Source: Flavobacterium sp. LC2016-01 (GTDB lineage: Bacteria; Bacteroidota; Bacteroidia; Flavobacteriales; Flavobacteriaceae). From it: 64,000 nt of DNA. Location of the stretch: positions 1-64,000 of the forward strand of contig NZ_WMIC01000013.1 of assembly GCF_009711135.1 (NCBI RefSeq), read 5' to 3'. The number at the start of each line of letters is the position of its first letter. Within the stretch, counting starts at the first letter, position 1. Below the pieces are notes generated by a model that worked only from the letters and a program-made list of their open reading frames with translations, did not search any database and was not told the DNA's origin. Position numbers and translations under genes: made by a program. Positions 1 through 8,844 of the stretch are shown here, in pieces.

Positions 1-1
1 A

Positions 2-1540
2 ACTACAAGTCCATTATCTTACAGTTTACCAGGAACGTACACCATTGTTTGGAATTATAATGATGGTAACGGAAATTCAGCAACACAAAATCAAACTGTA
101 ATTATTTCAAGTCAGCCATTGCCAACCGCAAACGCTGTACAGACTTTTTGTGTTGAACAAAACGCAAAATTGAATGACATTCAAATTACTGGACAAAATA
201 TAAAATGGTACGGTGACTTAACAGCAGGAACACTTGTACCAACGACAACTGTGCTTCAGGACAAAACAACCTATTATGCTTCACAAACTATAAACGGATG
301 CGAAAGTGAAAGAGTTCCGGTGAAAATCAATATTCAAGTTACTTCCCCTCCAACAGGAAATGCAAATCAGTCGTTTTGCACTGGTCAAAATTCTACAATT
401 GCGAATATTCAGGTAACAGGAACTTCAATAAAATGGTATGATTCACTTACCAACGGTTCTTTATTAGCCGAAACAACAAATCTGGTAAACGGAAGAATGT
501 ATTACGCATCTCAAACCGTAAATAATTGCGAGGGGCCAAGATTTGGTATAACTGTTTCAATTGTAAATACGCCGTCTGCCCCAACAGCAAATGCAAATCA
601 GGTATTCTGTAAAAATGAAAATGCAACACTAAGCAATATTCAAATATCAGGACAGAATATAAAATGGTACGGTACCAATTTGTCTGCATCGGCTTTACCA
701 AATACTACGGTTTTAGAAGATAATAAAACGTACTACGCTTCACAGACTATTGGATGCGAAGGTGACAAGACAGCCGTTTCAATTCGGGTTTATGACACTG
801 CTATTCCAACTGGAAATAAAAGCCAGGAATTTTGTGTTGATGAAAATGCAGTAATTGCTAATCTTTCTGTTTCGGGAACAAATATTAAATGGTATGATTC
901 GGCCAATGCTGGAACTATTTTACCTCAAACCGCTCTATTAAAAAACAGCGTTTATTATGCGACGCAAACGCTAAACAATTGTGAGAGCCAAAGATTTGCA
1001 GTTTCTGTAAAAATTCAAGACACACAAAATCCAATTGTTGATTCACCTCAGATTTTCTGTATGCAGCAGAAAGCAAAACTTAGCGACATTGAGGTTTCTG
1101 GAGAGAATCTGAAATGGTTCGAAAGTATAACTTCTAATATAAGTTTATCAGAATCAACTTTGCTTGAAAATGGAGTGACTTATTACGTTTCAGAAACAAT
1201 AAATAATTGCGAAAGCGACCGAATTCCAGTAAAAATTTCAGTGTTAGAAGCAACGGCTGGAAATTGCATTAATCTTGTTGAAGAACTTCCTTTTCCAAAA
1301 TTCTTTACTCCAAATGGTGATGGCTATAATGACGATTGGACAATTAATTTTGCCTATTTGGCTCCAAATACAGGAATTAGAATATTTAACCGATATGGGA
1401 AATTCATTAAAGAACTGAATAAAAATACTTCGTGGGATGGAAATTATCTTGGACAAGAACAGCCAGCTTCAGATTACTGGTTTATTGTTACAAGATTAAA
1501 TGGAACAGAATTTAAAGGTCATTTTAGTTTGAAAAGATAA
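2..1540 (+). CDS. Secreted Ig-like repeat protein with T9SS type B sorting domain (5' partial)
   Basis: The frame is open from base 2, so the N-terminus lies outside the window and 512 residues are visible. The first about 40 residues look like the end of an HYR/PKD-type beta domain. Five repeats follow, starting near 122, 350, 581, 806 and 1031 (225-231 bp each). Each has the pattern P-T-x-N...FC....A....I.V.G..IKWY...YYAS.T...CES, so two conserved cysteines could form one disulfide per domain. From about 1290 the chain matches the CHU_C / gliding motility-associated C-terminal domain (FFTPNGDGYND, IFNRYGK, WDGNYLG), known as the type B sorting signal of the type IX secretion system. The protein is therefore probably a cell-surface or secreted adhesin-like molecule; ligand unknown. 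The TTG at 119 is not a real start. Confidence 0.9.
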   Translation, partial: TTSPLSYSLPGTYTIVWNYNDGNGNSATQNQTVIISSQPLPTANAVQTFCVEQNAKLNDIQITGQNIKWYGDLTAGTLVPTTTVLQDKTTYYASQTINGCESERVPVKINIQVTSPPTGNANQSFCTGQNSTIANIQVTGTSIKWYDSLTNGSLLAETTNLVNGRMYYASQTVNNCEGPRFGITVSIVNTPSAPTANANQVFCKNENATLSNIQISGQNIKWYGTNLSASALPNTTVLEDNKTYYASQTIGCEGDKTAVSIRVYDTAIPTGNKSQEFCVDENAVIANLSVSGTNIKWYDSANAGTILPQTALLKNSVYYATQTLNNCESQRFAVSVKIQDTQNPIVDSPQIFCMQQKAKLSDIEVSGENLKWFESITSNISLSESTLLENGVTYYVSETINNCESDRIPVKISVLEATAGNCINLVEELPFPKFFTPNGDGYNDDWTINFAYLAPNTGIRIFNRYGKFIKELNKNTSWDGNYLGQEQPASDYWFIVTRLNGTEFKGHFSLKR

Positions 1541-1551
1541 ATTAAATGACA

Positions 1552-1597
1552 AAGTTCGCATTGATTTAAATTTTTCTCTTTAAATCAATGCGAACTT
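1552..1597. terminator. Hairpin terminator between convergent genes
   Basis: Perfect 19-bp arms at 1552-1570 and 1579-1597 enclose an 8-nt T-rich loop. It sits between the stop of the Ig-repeat gene and the stop of the convergent hydrolase, so it probably serves both strands. Confidence 0.75.
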
Positions 1598-1620
1598 CAA
1601 TTCCTAAACCGAAAATTTAT

Positions 1621-2985
1621 TTATTTTGTCTGCAGCACCATCCAGCTGGATATTTCTTCTAAAGCCAAAGGCGAAAAAGTCTGTTCAATTTTTTCATATT
1701 CTTCAGGAGAACCTGTTTTACATTCTTGGAACGCATGATTTAAATCAGCAAGTTCTTTCGTTGTTACATTTTTATTTCCTGCTTTTAGCAACGTTTTTTT
1801 AATAGCTTCTAAATCGACAGTTGCAGGAACTTGCAAATCTTTACTGCCGTTAAGTGCTAAGACTGGGCATTTTACTTTTGCTAAATTTACCGCCGGATCC
1901 ATTCTTAAAAAATAATACATCCAGTTATTTGTAATTTGTGCGGTTAATGATTTTGCATAATCCTCATTCAATTTTGATGCAAAGAAATCCTTTACATTTT
2001 TTTTCAAATTTTCATCATTTGTCTCAGATGCAATGATAATATCATAAGCACCTCTAAAAATTTCCTGCGATTTTTGAATGTCACTTTCTGAAACTCCATT
2101 TACTCTTTCAATCGCTTCTTTTTGCAGAAGCACTAATTTATCACCACGAAGTCCAGGTCCTGCCAGCAAAACAATAAAATCGATTGCTTTTGAATTTCCA
2201 GCAACAATTGGCGCAATTACCCCGCCTTCGCTATGACCAATTAATCCAATTTTATTTTTATTAATTTCTTTTCTGGTTTGTAAATAATCAACTCCGGCCT
2301 GAACATCTCTCGCAAAATCAGCAGTTGTGGCTTTTGAAATATCTCCTGTAGATTGAGCAACACCGCGATCATCAAAACGCAATACTGCAAAACCATTTTT
2401 GGTCAAAAAATCGGCTAAAATCAGAAATGGTTTGTGTCCTAGAGTTTCTCCGTCTCTATTTTGTCCTCCACTTCCACTAATCAAAATTACAGCTGGAAAA
2501 TTGCCTTCTTTTTTAGGAAGCGATAAAGTTCCAGCCAAAACAACTTTATCTGTTTTATTTTCGAATTTCACATCTTCAGTATAATACGGATACGGTTTTT
2601 GAGGTTCCTGAGGTCTCGCAAAAACTTGTTTCTGAATAATTTCTTTCGATAAATTAAGTTCTAAAGATTGTCCTCCCTGCGTAAATTTTCCAATAATAAT
2701 ATTGTCTTTATTCAAAGTTCCTTCATACGAAATCTGAGCTTTCGGCATTTCTAATTTTAAGACAGAATTTTCGAAAGATGCTTTTTCCATCGGAATTCCT
2801 ATAGCTTTCTGATCGGGACTATCCATTGTCGCACTATATCCATTTTCTGTTTTATTAACATGAAATACGACTCTTAATTGAGTGCCCGGCACTTTCAAAA
2901 GTCCATTCCATTGTCCTGTAATTTCCTGCCCGTTCATTATAAATGAAAATAAAGCGGTAATTATAATAAGTATTGTTTTTATCAT
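1621..2985 (-). CDS. Secreted alpha/beta hydrolase
   Basis: A 454-residue protein with an N-terminal hydrophobic signal segment (MIKTILIIITALFSFIMNG), a beta-rich N-terminal part of about 120 residues and an alpha/beta hydrolase domain of the serine aminopeptidase/dienelactone hydrolase type. The oxyanion region shows GSGGQNRDGE, the nucleophile elbow GHSEGG, the acid region LNGSKDLQVP and the histidine region DLNHAF, so the catalytic triad looks complete. It is probably periplasmic or exported. The substrate cannot be read from the sequence; esterase or peptidase activity are both possible. It converges on the T9SS gene and lies 32 bp after the start of the sdpI-like gene on the same strand, so it may be read with that operon. 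Confidence 0.85.
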   Translation of the reverse strand: MIKTILIIITALFSFIMNGQEITGQWNGLLKVPGTQLRVVFHVNKTENGYSATMDSPDQKAIGIPMEKASFENSVLKLEMPKAQISYEGTLNKDNIIIGKFTQGGQSLELNLSKEIIQKQVFARPQEPQKPYPYYTEDVKFENKTDKVVLAGTLSLPKKEGNFPAVILISGSGGQNRDGETLGHKPFLILADFLTKNGFAVLRFDDRGVAQSTGDISKATTADFARDVQAGVDYLQTRKEINKNKIGLIGHSEGGVIAPIVAGNSKAIDFIVLLAGPGLRGDKLVLLQKEAIERVNGVSESDIQKSQEIFRGAYDIIIASETNDENLKKNVKDFFASKLNEDYAKSLTAQITNNWMYYFLRMDPAVNLAKVKCPVLALNGSKDLQVPATVDLEAIKKTLLKAGNKNVTTKELADLNHAFQECKTGSPEEYEKIEQTFSPLALEEISSWMVLQTK

Positions 2986-3017
2986 TTGTATTGAAATAAA
3001 TAAAGTGCTATTAATAA

Positions 3018-3686
3018 TTAAGAATTATGATTTTCTTGTTTTTTCTCCAATTGTTTAAATTTGATAAAAGAGTACGCGACCGGCACAAAGGCTAAAGTAA
3101 ATCCGATCCCAACAAAGGCCTTTGCGAAAATAAAACCCGAAAAAATGATACCGCCAAGAACGATAATCAAACCGCCAAAAAACCAAAGCTTCCCAGCAAA
3201 TGTATGCGTAGCTTTCCAAACTTCCTGGCTTTCAAGCGTCCATGGAGTTCGGATTCCGATAAAATAATTGGGCTGAATCACTTTAAAATAATTCCCCATA
3301 ACCATTAATAAAATCCCTACCAGAATATACATTAAATTTGGATTTGAAGCCGACTGGTTTTTTGAAACATATAGAAGAAATACGGCCAGTGCGGACATAA
3401 ACGAAACCATAAAAAACTTCAAGTTATAAAACTTTTTTCCCATTAAAGAAATCCTTTTTTTAGGATCTAATTTTGCTGCAGCAAACATTACAGCATACAT
3501 TAGTACAGGAAGAATAAAAACGATTACAACCAAAAAAGACTTGCTTCCCCAACTATCAATTTCGCCATTCATATTCCAGTGAACTGGTACTTTTTCTGGA
3601 AGACTGTTCCAAATAAATGCCAAATACGCAAAGGGGATCAGAACAATTCCAATAATTGGAAGTTCTTTTTTTAATTCTAAATTCAT
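3018..3686 (-). CDS. SdpI/DUF1648-family membrane protein
   Basis: A 222-residue integral membrane protein with about six hydrophobic segments. The N-terminus carries the DUF1648 signature (SLPEKVPVHWNMNGEIDSWGSK), and the C-terminal half has the SdpI signature (GIRTPWTLESQEVWKATH). In Bacillus, SdpI gives immunity to the SdpC toxin and sequesters the repressor SdpR at the membrane. Here it lies 3 bp downstream of an SdpR-like regulator, which reproduces the sdpRI arrangement. No SdpC-like toxin gene is visible nearby. Its role here is probably signal-responsive or envelope-stress related, by inference from the gene pair. Confidence 0.88.
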   Translation of the reverse strand: MNLELKKELPIIGIVLIPFAYLAFIWNSLPEKVPVHWNMNGEIDSWGSKSFLVVIVFILPVLMYAVMFAAAKLDPKKRISLMGKKFYNLKFFMVSFMSALAVFLLYVSKNQSASNPNLMYILVGILLMVMGNYFKVIQPNYFIGIRTPWTLESQEVWKATHTFAGKLWFFGGLIIVLGGIIFSGFIFAKAFVGIGFTLAFVPVAYSFIKFKQLEKKQENHNS

Positions 3687-3689
3687 TTT

Positions 3690-3947
3690 TTATTTTTTAA
3701 AGGTTAGTATCCATTGCAAAACATCTTCCATAATGGTGGTATTTATAGAATAAAAGATGTATTGTCCGTTTTTTTCGGATGTAATTAAGTCGGCGCGTTT
3801 TAAAATGTCTAAATGATGCGAAATACTAGGTTTTGAAATATTGAAAGCATCAGCAATTTCTCCTGCTGATAAATCCTTTTCTTTCAAAAGCTCTAAAATT
3901 TCTCTTCGCGTTGCATCATTTAATGCTTTAAAAACGTCATTCATCAT
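3690..3947 (-). CDS. ArsR/SdpR-family winged-helix repressor
   Basis: An 85-residue ArsR-type winged-helix protein. The recognition region reads LSAGEIADAFNISKPSISHHLDILKRADLI, followed by a wing with KNGQYIFYSIN. No metal-binding cysteine motif (ELCVCDL type) is present, which fits the autorepressor SdpR group rather than a metal sensor. Two tandem ATG codons sit at the start (3945-3947 and 3942-3944). It is followed after 3 bp by the SdpI-like gene. A perfect 8+8 bp inverted repeat lies just upstream (3953-3974) and is probably its own operator. Confidence 0.88.
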   Translation of the reverse strand: MMNDVFKALNDATRREILELLKEKDLSAGEIADAFNISKPSISHHLDILKRADLITSEKNGQYIFYSINTTIMEDVLQWILTFKK

Positions 3948-3952
3948 TTACA

Positions 3953-3974
3953 TATTTAGACAAATATCTAAATA
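3953..3974 (-). promoter_or_regulatory. Operator-like inverted repeat upstream of the sdpR-like gene
   Basis: TATTTAGA-N6-TCTAAATA is a perfect 8-bp inverted repeat starting 5 bp before the repressor start codon. On the minus strand it contains ATATTTG, close to the -7 consensus TAnnTTTG, so a bound repressor would probably block the promoter. Autoregulation is inferred from the ArsR/SdpR family. Confidence 0.6.
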
Positions 3975-3992
3975 CTTTTTTAATTAGCAAAA

Positions 3993-4025
3993 AAAAAGCA
4001 GTAATTTTTTACATTACTGCTTTTT
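3993..4025 (-). terminator. Terminator of the MFS gene
   Basis: Arms 3993-4005 and 4013-4025 (13 bp, perfect) with a 7-nt loop. Read on the minus strand, the hairpin lies 19 bp beyond the MFS stop and ends in a T run. Confidence 0.75.
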
Positions 4026-4043
4026 GATATCTATAAATAATCT

Positions 4044-5321
4044 TTAAAATTTATGTTCTTCTTTACTAATTACTAAAAATGAAAATAAAGAAATACAAGC
4101 AGCTCCAGTCAAATACAAACCAACGTAACTGACACTATAGGTGGAGGCTAAATAAATTGCTATCATAGGTGCAAAAGCCGCGCCCAAAATTCCGGCCAAA
4201 TTAAAAGTCAAAGATGCGCCCGAATAACGAACATTTGTTGGAAACAATTCCGACAAAAACGTTCCTAACGGCCCATAAGTGAATCCCATTAAAGCCATAC
4301 CGATACAAGCAAAAGTGGCAACTAAAGCAATATTTCCAGTACTTAAAAAATAAGAAAAGAAAAATCCAAAAATAGCGATCGCAATTGTAGCTATAATAAG
4401 CATTTTACGGCGACCTATTTTATCTGCAACTACAGCCGAAACTGGAATAAAAAGTGCAAAAAACAATACCGAAAATAATTGTATCAATAATCCGTCTCGT
4501 TTTACGATTCCTAAATCAGACGTTGCCCAGCTCAAAGTAAATACAGTCATTAAATAAAAAACTAAAAACGTTGTAATCGCAGCAAATGTTCCAAAAATCA
4601 ATTGGTTTTTATATGACTTTACAATTGTTAAAAATGGAACTTTAACTTCTTCCTTCTCTTTTTTAGAATTTTCAAAAGATGGTGTTTCGTTAATTTTTGT
4701 TCGAATGTAAAAGCCAACTATTACCAAAAGTGAACTGGCAATAAACGGAATTCTCCATCCATAATCCATAAAATCTTCATTGCTCATTGAGTCGGTCAGG
4801 AATAAAAAAGTACCGCCTGAAAGCAGTAATCCTATTGGAGCACCTAATTGCGGGAACATTCCGTACCATGCACGTTTATTTGGAGGTGCGTTTTCAATCG
4901 CCAATAAAACAGCTCCGCCCCACTCTCCTCCTAAACCAACACCTTGTCCAAATCGGCACAGCATTAACAATAAAGGAGCCGCAATACCAATACTGGCATG
5001 ACTTGGCAAAAATCCAATCGCAACTGTAGAAATTCCCATAGTTAACAAAGCAGCGACTAAAGTAAATTTACGTCCAATTTTATCTCCATAATGCCCAAAA
5101 AAAGCGGAGCCTAAAGGACGCGATAAAAAAGCGATTGAAAAAGTAGCTAAAGATTGCAGCGTCGCCATAGTCGAATCGGCGCTTGGAAAAAATAATTGAG
5201 GAAAGACCAATACTGCAGCATTGGCATAAATATAAAAATCAAAAAATTCAATTGTGGTGCCTATTAAGCTTCCAAAAAGAACATGTTTTAAAGAGTTCTT
5301 CTGATCGGGGTTAGTTTTCAT
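4044..5321 (-). CDS. MFS transporter, metabolite:H+ symporter type
   Basis: A 425-residue, 12-TM major facilitator. The MHS-subfamily pattern is clear: LFGSLIGTTIEFFDFYIYANAA in TM1, RPLGSAFFGHYGDKIGRK in loop 2-3 and GQGVGLGGEWGGAVL in TM4. Relatives such as ProP, KgtP and ShiA carry betaine, 2-oxoglutarate or shikimate with protons; the substrate here is not determined. It is a single gene, divergent from bshC, with its own terminator. A -7 element (TATTTTTG, minus strand, 5351-5358) lies 30 bp before the ATG. Confidence 0.88.
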   Translation of the reverse strand: MKTNPDQKNSLKHVLFGSLIGTTIEFFDFYIYANAAVLVFPQLFFPSADSTMATLQSLATFSIAFLSRPLGSAFFGHYGDKIGRKFTLVAALLTMGISTVAIGFLPSHASIGIAAPLLLMLCRFGQGVGLGGEWGGAVLLAIENAPPNKRAWYGMFPQLGAPIGLLLSGGTFLFLTDSMSNEDFMDYGWRIPFIASSLLVIVGFYIRTKINETPSFENSKKEKEEVKVPFLTIVKSYKNQLIFGTFAAITTFLVFYLMTVFTLSWATSDLGIVKRDGLLIQLFSVLFFALFIPVSAVVADKIGRRKMLIIATIAIAIFGFFFSYFLSTGNIALVATFACIGMALMGFTYGPLGTFLSELFPTNVRYSGASLTFNLAGILGAAFAPMIAIYLASTYSVSYVGLYLTGAACISLFSFLVISKEEHKF

Positions 5322-5350
5322 GTAAAATAGATATAACTTTTTTTTGATTA

Positions 5351-5358
5351 CAAAAATA
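5351..5358 (-). promoter_or_regulatory. Putative -7 element of the MFS gene
   Basis: TATTTTTG on the minus strand matches TAnnTTTG and is 30 bp upstream of the ATG. No TTG is seen at the usual -33 distance, so support is partial. Confidence 0.35.
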
Positions 5359-5529
5359 TAGTTTCATTATTAATAATTCATATTTTACAGAAATAGTTTC
5401 AGAACACCAATTACTTTTTAACAAATTCAATGAGTTTTACATTTTATAAAAAGACATTTTGATTAAAACTAAAAACTTGGTTTTATGAACTTTAATAAAC
5501 GTTAACAAAAAATCAAATCATAAGCAATC

Positions 5530-5547
5530 GTTAAAAACGTTTTTAAC
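5530..5547. promoter_or_regulatory. 18-bp perfect palindrome upstream of bshC
   Basis: GTTAAAAACGTTTTTAAC is perfectly palindromic and lies 47 bp before the bshC start in the 273-bp region divergent from the MFS gene. It could be an operator for a dimeric regulator. Apart from this and the MFS -7 element, I see no other feature in 5322-5594. Confidence 0.35.
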
Positions 5548-5594
5548 TGTATATTTTCATTAAATTTACAGCTATCAAAAATAAATCTAAAATT

Positions 5595-7184
5595 ATGCCT
5601 ACCGACTGTATCAGCTATCAAACTTCAGGATATTTCTCTGCCTTGATACAAGATTATTTAGATCAAAAACCAGCGCTGCAATCTTTATATAATAATTTTC
5701 CAACATTGGAGAATTTCGAAAAACAAATCCAGGAAAAACAATCGAATTTTGACAACAGCAACCGAATTCCCTTGGTTGAAACGTTAAAAAAGCAATATCA
5801 AAATATTGATATTTCGGATTTGACCAGACAAAATATCGAACTTTTAGCATCAGAAAACACTTTTACTATAACAACCGGCCATCAATTAAATTTATTTAGC
5901 GGACCTTTGTATTTTTTGTATAAAATTATTTCGACAATTAATTTGACCAAAGAATTAAAGTCAAAATATCCGTCAAATAATTTTGTTCCGATTTATTGGA
6001 TGGCAACTGAAGATCATGATTTTGAAGAAATCAACTATTTCAATTTCAAAGGAAAAAAATTCAGATGGAACAAAGAAAGTACAGGCCCAGTTGGCCGACT
6101 TTCAACTGAAGGTTTAGCCGAATTTTTCGAAATTTATTCCTTAGAATTAGGTTCGAATACTAATGCAAATACATTAAAAAAGCTTTTTGAAGATGCGTAT
6201 TTAAAACACGATAATCTAGCCGATGCAACTCGTTTTTTAGCCAACAGTTTATTTGCGAATTATGGCTTGGTAATTTTAGATGCGGACGATGCTAATTTAA
6301 AACAAGCTTTTATTCCGTTTATTAAGGAAGAATTAGAAAAACAGACCTCTTTTAACGCGGTTCAAAAAACAATTGAATCACTAAAAGAATATACAGTTCA
6401 GGTAAATCCGCGTGAAATTAATTTGTTTTACATTGAAGATCATTTACGCGAAAGGATCATTTTTGAAAACGATAAATACTTCGTTAACAATACCAAAATA
6501 TCATTTTCCAAAGACGAAATTTTTCAGGTTCTAGAAAAAAATCCAGAGAAATTCAGTCCAAATGTAATTATGCGTCCGTTGTATCAGGAAATTATTCTTC
6601 CTAATTTATGCTACATTGGCGGAGGCGGAGAAATTGCTTATTGGTTGGAATTAAAATCATTTTTTGATGCTGTAAATATTACTTTCCCAATGCTTTTAGT
6701 GCGTAATTCGGTTCTTCTTTCAACAGAAAAACAAGCTAAAAAAGCGGATAATTTAGGATTGACTTGGAAAGATTTATTTACAAAACAAGAAAATTTAGTA
6801 AATGCTATAACGTATAAAATCTCTGATTTTCCAATTGATTTAACGCCTCAAAAAGAGATATTGAAAACACAATTTGAATATCTTTTTAATCTGGCCAATC
6901 AAACTGACAAATCTTTTTCTGGTGCCGTAAAAGCTCAGGAAACAAAACAGACAAAAGGTTTAGAGAATTTAGAAAAGCGATTATTAAAAGCACAAAAAAG
7001 AAAATTAAGTGATCAATTACAGCGCATAACCGATTTACAATGTGAGCTGTTCCCAAACAACAGTTTACAGGAACGTCAAAGTAATTTTTCTGAATTTTAT
7101 CTGGAAAAAGGCGAACAGTTAATACCGCTTTTAATACAGAAACTGAAACCGTTAGAAATGAATTTTAATATTATAACAATTTAA
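5595..7184 (+). CDS. bshC: Bacillithiol biosynthesis cysteine-adding enzyme BshC
   Basis: A 529-residue protein of usual BshC length. Family signatures seen are TTGHQLNLFSGPLYFLYKI near residue 95, the block YWMATEDHDFEEIN, ADATRFLANSLF, and IGGGGEIAYWLELK in the C-terminal half, followed by a coiled-coil-like lysine/glutamine-rich tail. BshC is the last enzyme of bacillithiol synthesis, thought to add cysteine to GlcN-malate in the cytoplasm. bshA and bshB are not in this window, which is normal because the genes are often dispersed in Bacteroidota. It is transcribed alone and followed by a strong hairpin. Confidence 0.95.
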   Translation: MPTDCISYQTSGYFSALIQDYLDQKPALQSLYNNFPTLENFEKQIQEKQSNFDNSNRIPLVETLKKQYQNIDISDLTRQNIELLASENTFTITTGHQLNLFSGPLYFLYKIISTINLTKELKSKYPSNNFVPIYWMATEDHDFEEINYFNFKGKKFRWNKESTGPVGRLSTEGLAEFFEIYSLELGSNTNANTLKKLFEDAYLKHDNLADATRFLANSLFANYGLVILDADDANLKQAFIPFIKEELEKQTSFNAVQKTIESLKEYTVQVNPREINLFYIEDHLRERIIFENDKYFVNNTKISFSKDEIFQVLEKNPEKFSPNVIMRPLYQEIILPNLCYIGGGGEIAYWLELKSFFDAVNITFPMLLVRNSVLLSTEKQAKKADNLGLTWKDLFTKQENLVNAITYKISDFPIDLTPQKEILKTQFEYLFNLANQTDKSFSGAVKAQETKQTKGLENLEKRLLKAQKRKLSDQLQRITDLQCELFPNNSLQERQSNFSEFYLEKGEQLIPLLIQKLKPLEMNFNIITI

Positions 7185-7193
7185 AAAAAAACA

Positions 7194-7240
7194 GCCACGA
7201 ATTCACGAATTTTAATTTGATAAATTCGTGAATTCGTGGC
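7194..7240. terminator. Terminator after bshC (GAATTCGTGG-type palindrome)
   Basis: Perfect 19-bp arms (7194-7212, 7222-7240) with a 9-nt loop, flanked by A and T/A runs. The GCCACGAATTC arm resembles palindromes common in flavobacterial intergenic regions, so it may also be a repeat family member. Confidence 0.75.
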
Positions 7241-7355
7241 AAAAAAACATAATAATTCTCGAGAACCAAATAACCACCTATCTTCTCAGAATTATTATTC
7301 TTCAAACCAAATAGCGATTTTTAAAAATATTAACTAACCAATTTACCCTAAACCA

Positions 7356-8627
7356 ATGGTAAAAGAACGCTTAATTTCGCTAGATGTCTTTCGTGGACTA
7401 ACTATTTTATTAATGACAATTGTAAACAATCCCGGAGACTGGGGCCATGTTTATCCGCCATTATTGCACGCCGAATGGAACGGCTGCACACCAACCGATT
7501 TAGTTTTTCCATTTTTTGTATTTATTATGGGAGTTGCAATTCCGCTTGCAATGCCAGATAAATTTTATGACGACACCACCTTCAATAAAATTTTGATTCG
7601 TTCTTTAAGAATGTTCTGCCTCGGAATCTTCTTTAATTTTTTCGGTAAAATTCAGTTATTTGGCCTTGAAGGAATACCGCTTTTAATTGGGCGTTTAGCT
7701 ATAACAATTGGAGTTGGTTATGCATTAATGAGAAGTTTCAGTTCAAAAATCAAAAACATTTTAGCCTTTTCAATTCTGTTTATTTATTTGTTTCTGGCTT
7801 ACAGCGGTATCGAAGCGTATCAAGATGTAAGGCTTCCAGGCGTTTTACAACGAATCGCAATTGTCTATTTTGTGGTTTCCCTTTTATACTTAAAAACATC
7901 TCAAAAAACGCAAATCATTACCGGAGCTGTTTTATTACTAGGATATTGGGCAGTAATGACGCTGATTCCTGTTCCCGGAATCGGAGAAGCCAATCTCGAA
8001 AAAGGAACAAATCTTGCTGCATGGCTTGACGGTGTTTTACTAAAAGGACACATGTACCACGGTACAGTAACTTGGGATCCAGAAGGAATTCTAAGTACAA
8101 TCCCGTCAATTGTAAACGGAATTATAGGATTACTGATTGGCAAAGTCTTACAGCTTGACATAACCAAAATTCAAAAAGCCCAAAAAATGGGGATTGCAGG
8201 AACTGCACTAATTTTTTTCGGCTTAATCTGGGACGTTGTTTTCCCTATAAACAAATCCATCTGGACAAGCAGTTATGTTTTATATACAACTGGATTAGCA
8301 ACAATATTCTTTACTATTTTATACTATATAATCGATATTGCAGATTATAAAAAAGGCTTCAAACCATTTTTAATCTGGGGCGTAAACCCTATGATTGTTT
8401 TCTTCACATCACAGATTATTCCGCAGGCTCTGATAATGATTGAATTTCAAAATCCGCATAAACCTGAAGAAAAAATCAATCTTTTAAGCTATCTGTATAA
8501 CTTTGGTATTGCACCATTTTTCAGCAATCCTATGAGCGCTTCGTTGGCAGGCGCACTGATTTACGTATGCATCTGGACTTTTATTTTGTGGATTTTCTAC
8601 AGAAATAAATTAATATTCAAAGTTTAA
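7356..8627 (+). CDS. Acyltransferase-like membrane protein (heparan-alpha-glucosaminide N-acetyltransferase/DUF5009 family)
   Basis: A 423-residue polytopic membrane protein with about ten hydrophobic segments. The start carries the family signature RLISLDVFRGLTILLM, then PTDLVFPFFVFIMGVAI and PGVLQRIAIVYF. Relatives include human HGSNAT and bacterial NagX-type proteins, which are proposed to move acetyl groups onto amino sugars at the membrane. In Bacteroidota these genes often sit with glycan-use genes, but here it stands alone. A second member of the family is at 22221-23411. The acyl acceptor is unknown. Confidence 0.82.
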   Translation: MVKERLISLDVFRGLTILLMTIVNNPGDWGHVYPPLLHAEWNGCTPTDLVFPFFVFIMGVAIPLAMPDKFYDDTTFNKILIRSLRMFCLGIFFNFFGKIQLFGLEGIPLLIGRLAITIGVGYALMRSFSSKIKNILAFSILFIYLFLAYSGIEAYQDVRLPGVLQRIAIVYFVVSLLYLKTSQKTQIITGAVLLLGYWAVMTLIPVPGIGEANLEKGTNLAAWLDGVLLKGHMYHGTVTWDPEGILSTIPSIVNGIIGLLIGKVLQLDITKIQKAQKMGIAGTALIFFGLIWDVVFPINKSIWTSSYVLYTTGLATIFFTILYYIIDIADYKKGFKPFLIWGVNPMIVFFTSQIIPQALIMIEFQNPHKPEEKINLLSYLYNFGIAPFFSNPMSASLAGALIYVCIWTFILWIFYRNKLIFKV

Positions 8628-8644
8628 AAATTTCTACCATATAT

Positions 8645-8720
8645 GTAGAGACGCACAGCAGTGCGTCTTTTTTTCATTATAAATCAACTGTGCGTTAGAT
8701 GCACTGCTGTGCATCTCTAC
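8645..8720. repeat. Paired inverted hairpins, first one a terminator
   Basis: Bases 8645-8668 and 8697-8720 are inverted copies of one 24-bp unit with two mismatches. Each half also folds on itself: AGACGCAC-AGCA-GTGCGTCT at 8649-8668, followed by eight T, and AGATGCAC-TGCT-GTGCATCT at 8697-8716. The first hairpin is a good terminator for the upstream gene. The nested symmetry suggests a REP-like mobile palindrome. Confidence 0.65.
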
Positions 8721-8811
8721 AAATACGGTTTAAAAAAACATTTCTTAGTTAAAACATCATTCTGCTATCTTTTAATTATGAATTTATTAAAATCAATTCA
8801 TAAAAAAAGTC

Positions 8812-8819
8812 TACTTTTG
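8812..8819 (+). promoter_or_regulatory. -7 element of ndk
   Basis: TACTTTTG fits TAnnTTTG and lies 25 bp before the ndk ATG. The -33 TTG is not evident. Confidence 0.45.
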
Positions 8820-8844
8820 CACAAAATTTAAAAAGCACAATAAA

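Noticed and set aside
119..1540. TTG at 119 as a start codon
   Set aside because: The frame is open to base 2 and the upstream residues form a beta domain like the rest; the gene is cut by the window edge.
4780..5029. Plus-strand frames within the MFS gene and similar frames inside other genes
   Set aside because: They are shadow frames opposite well-supported genes and have no family features.
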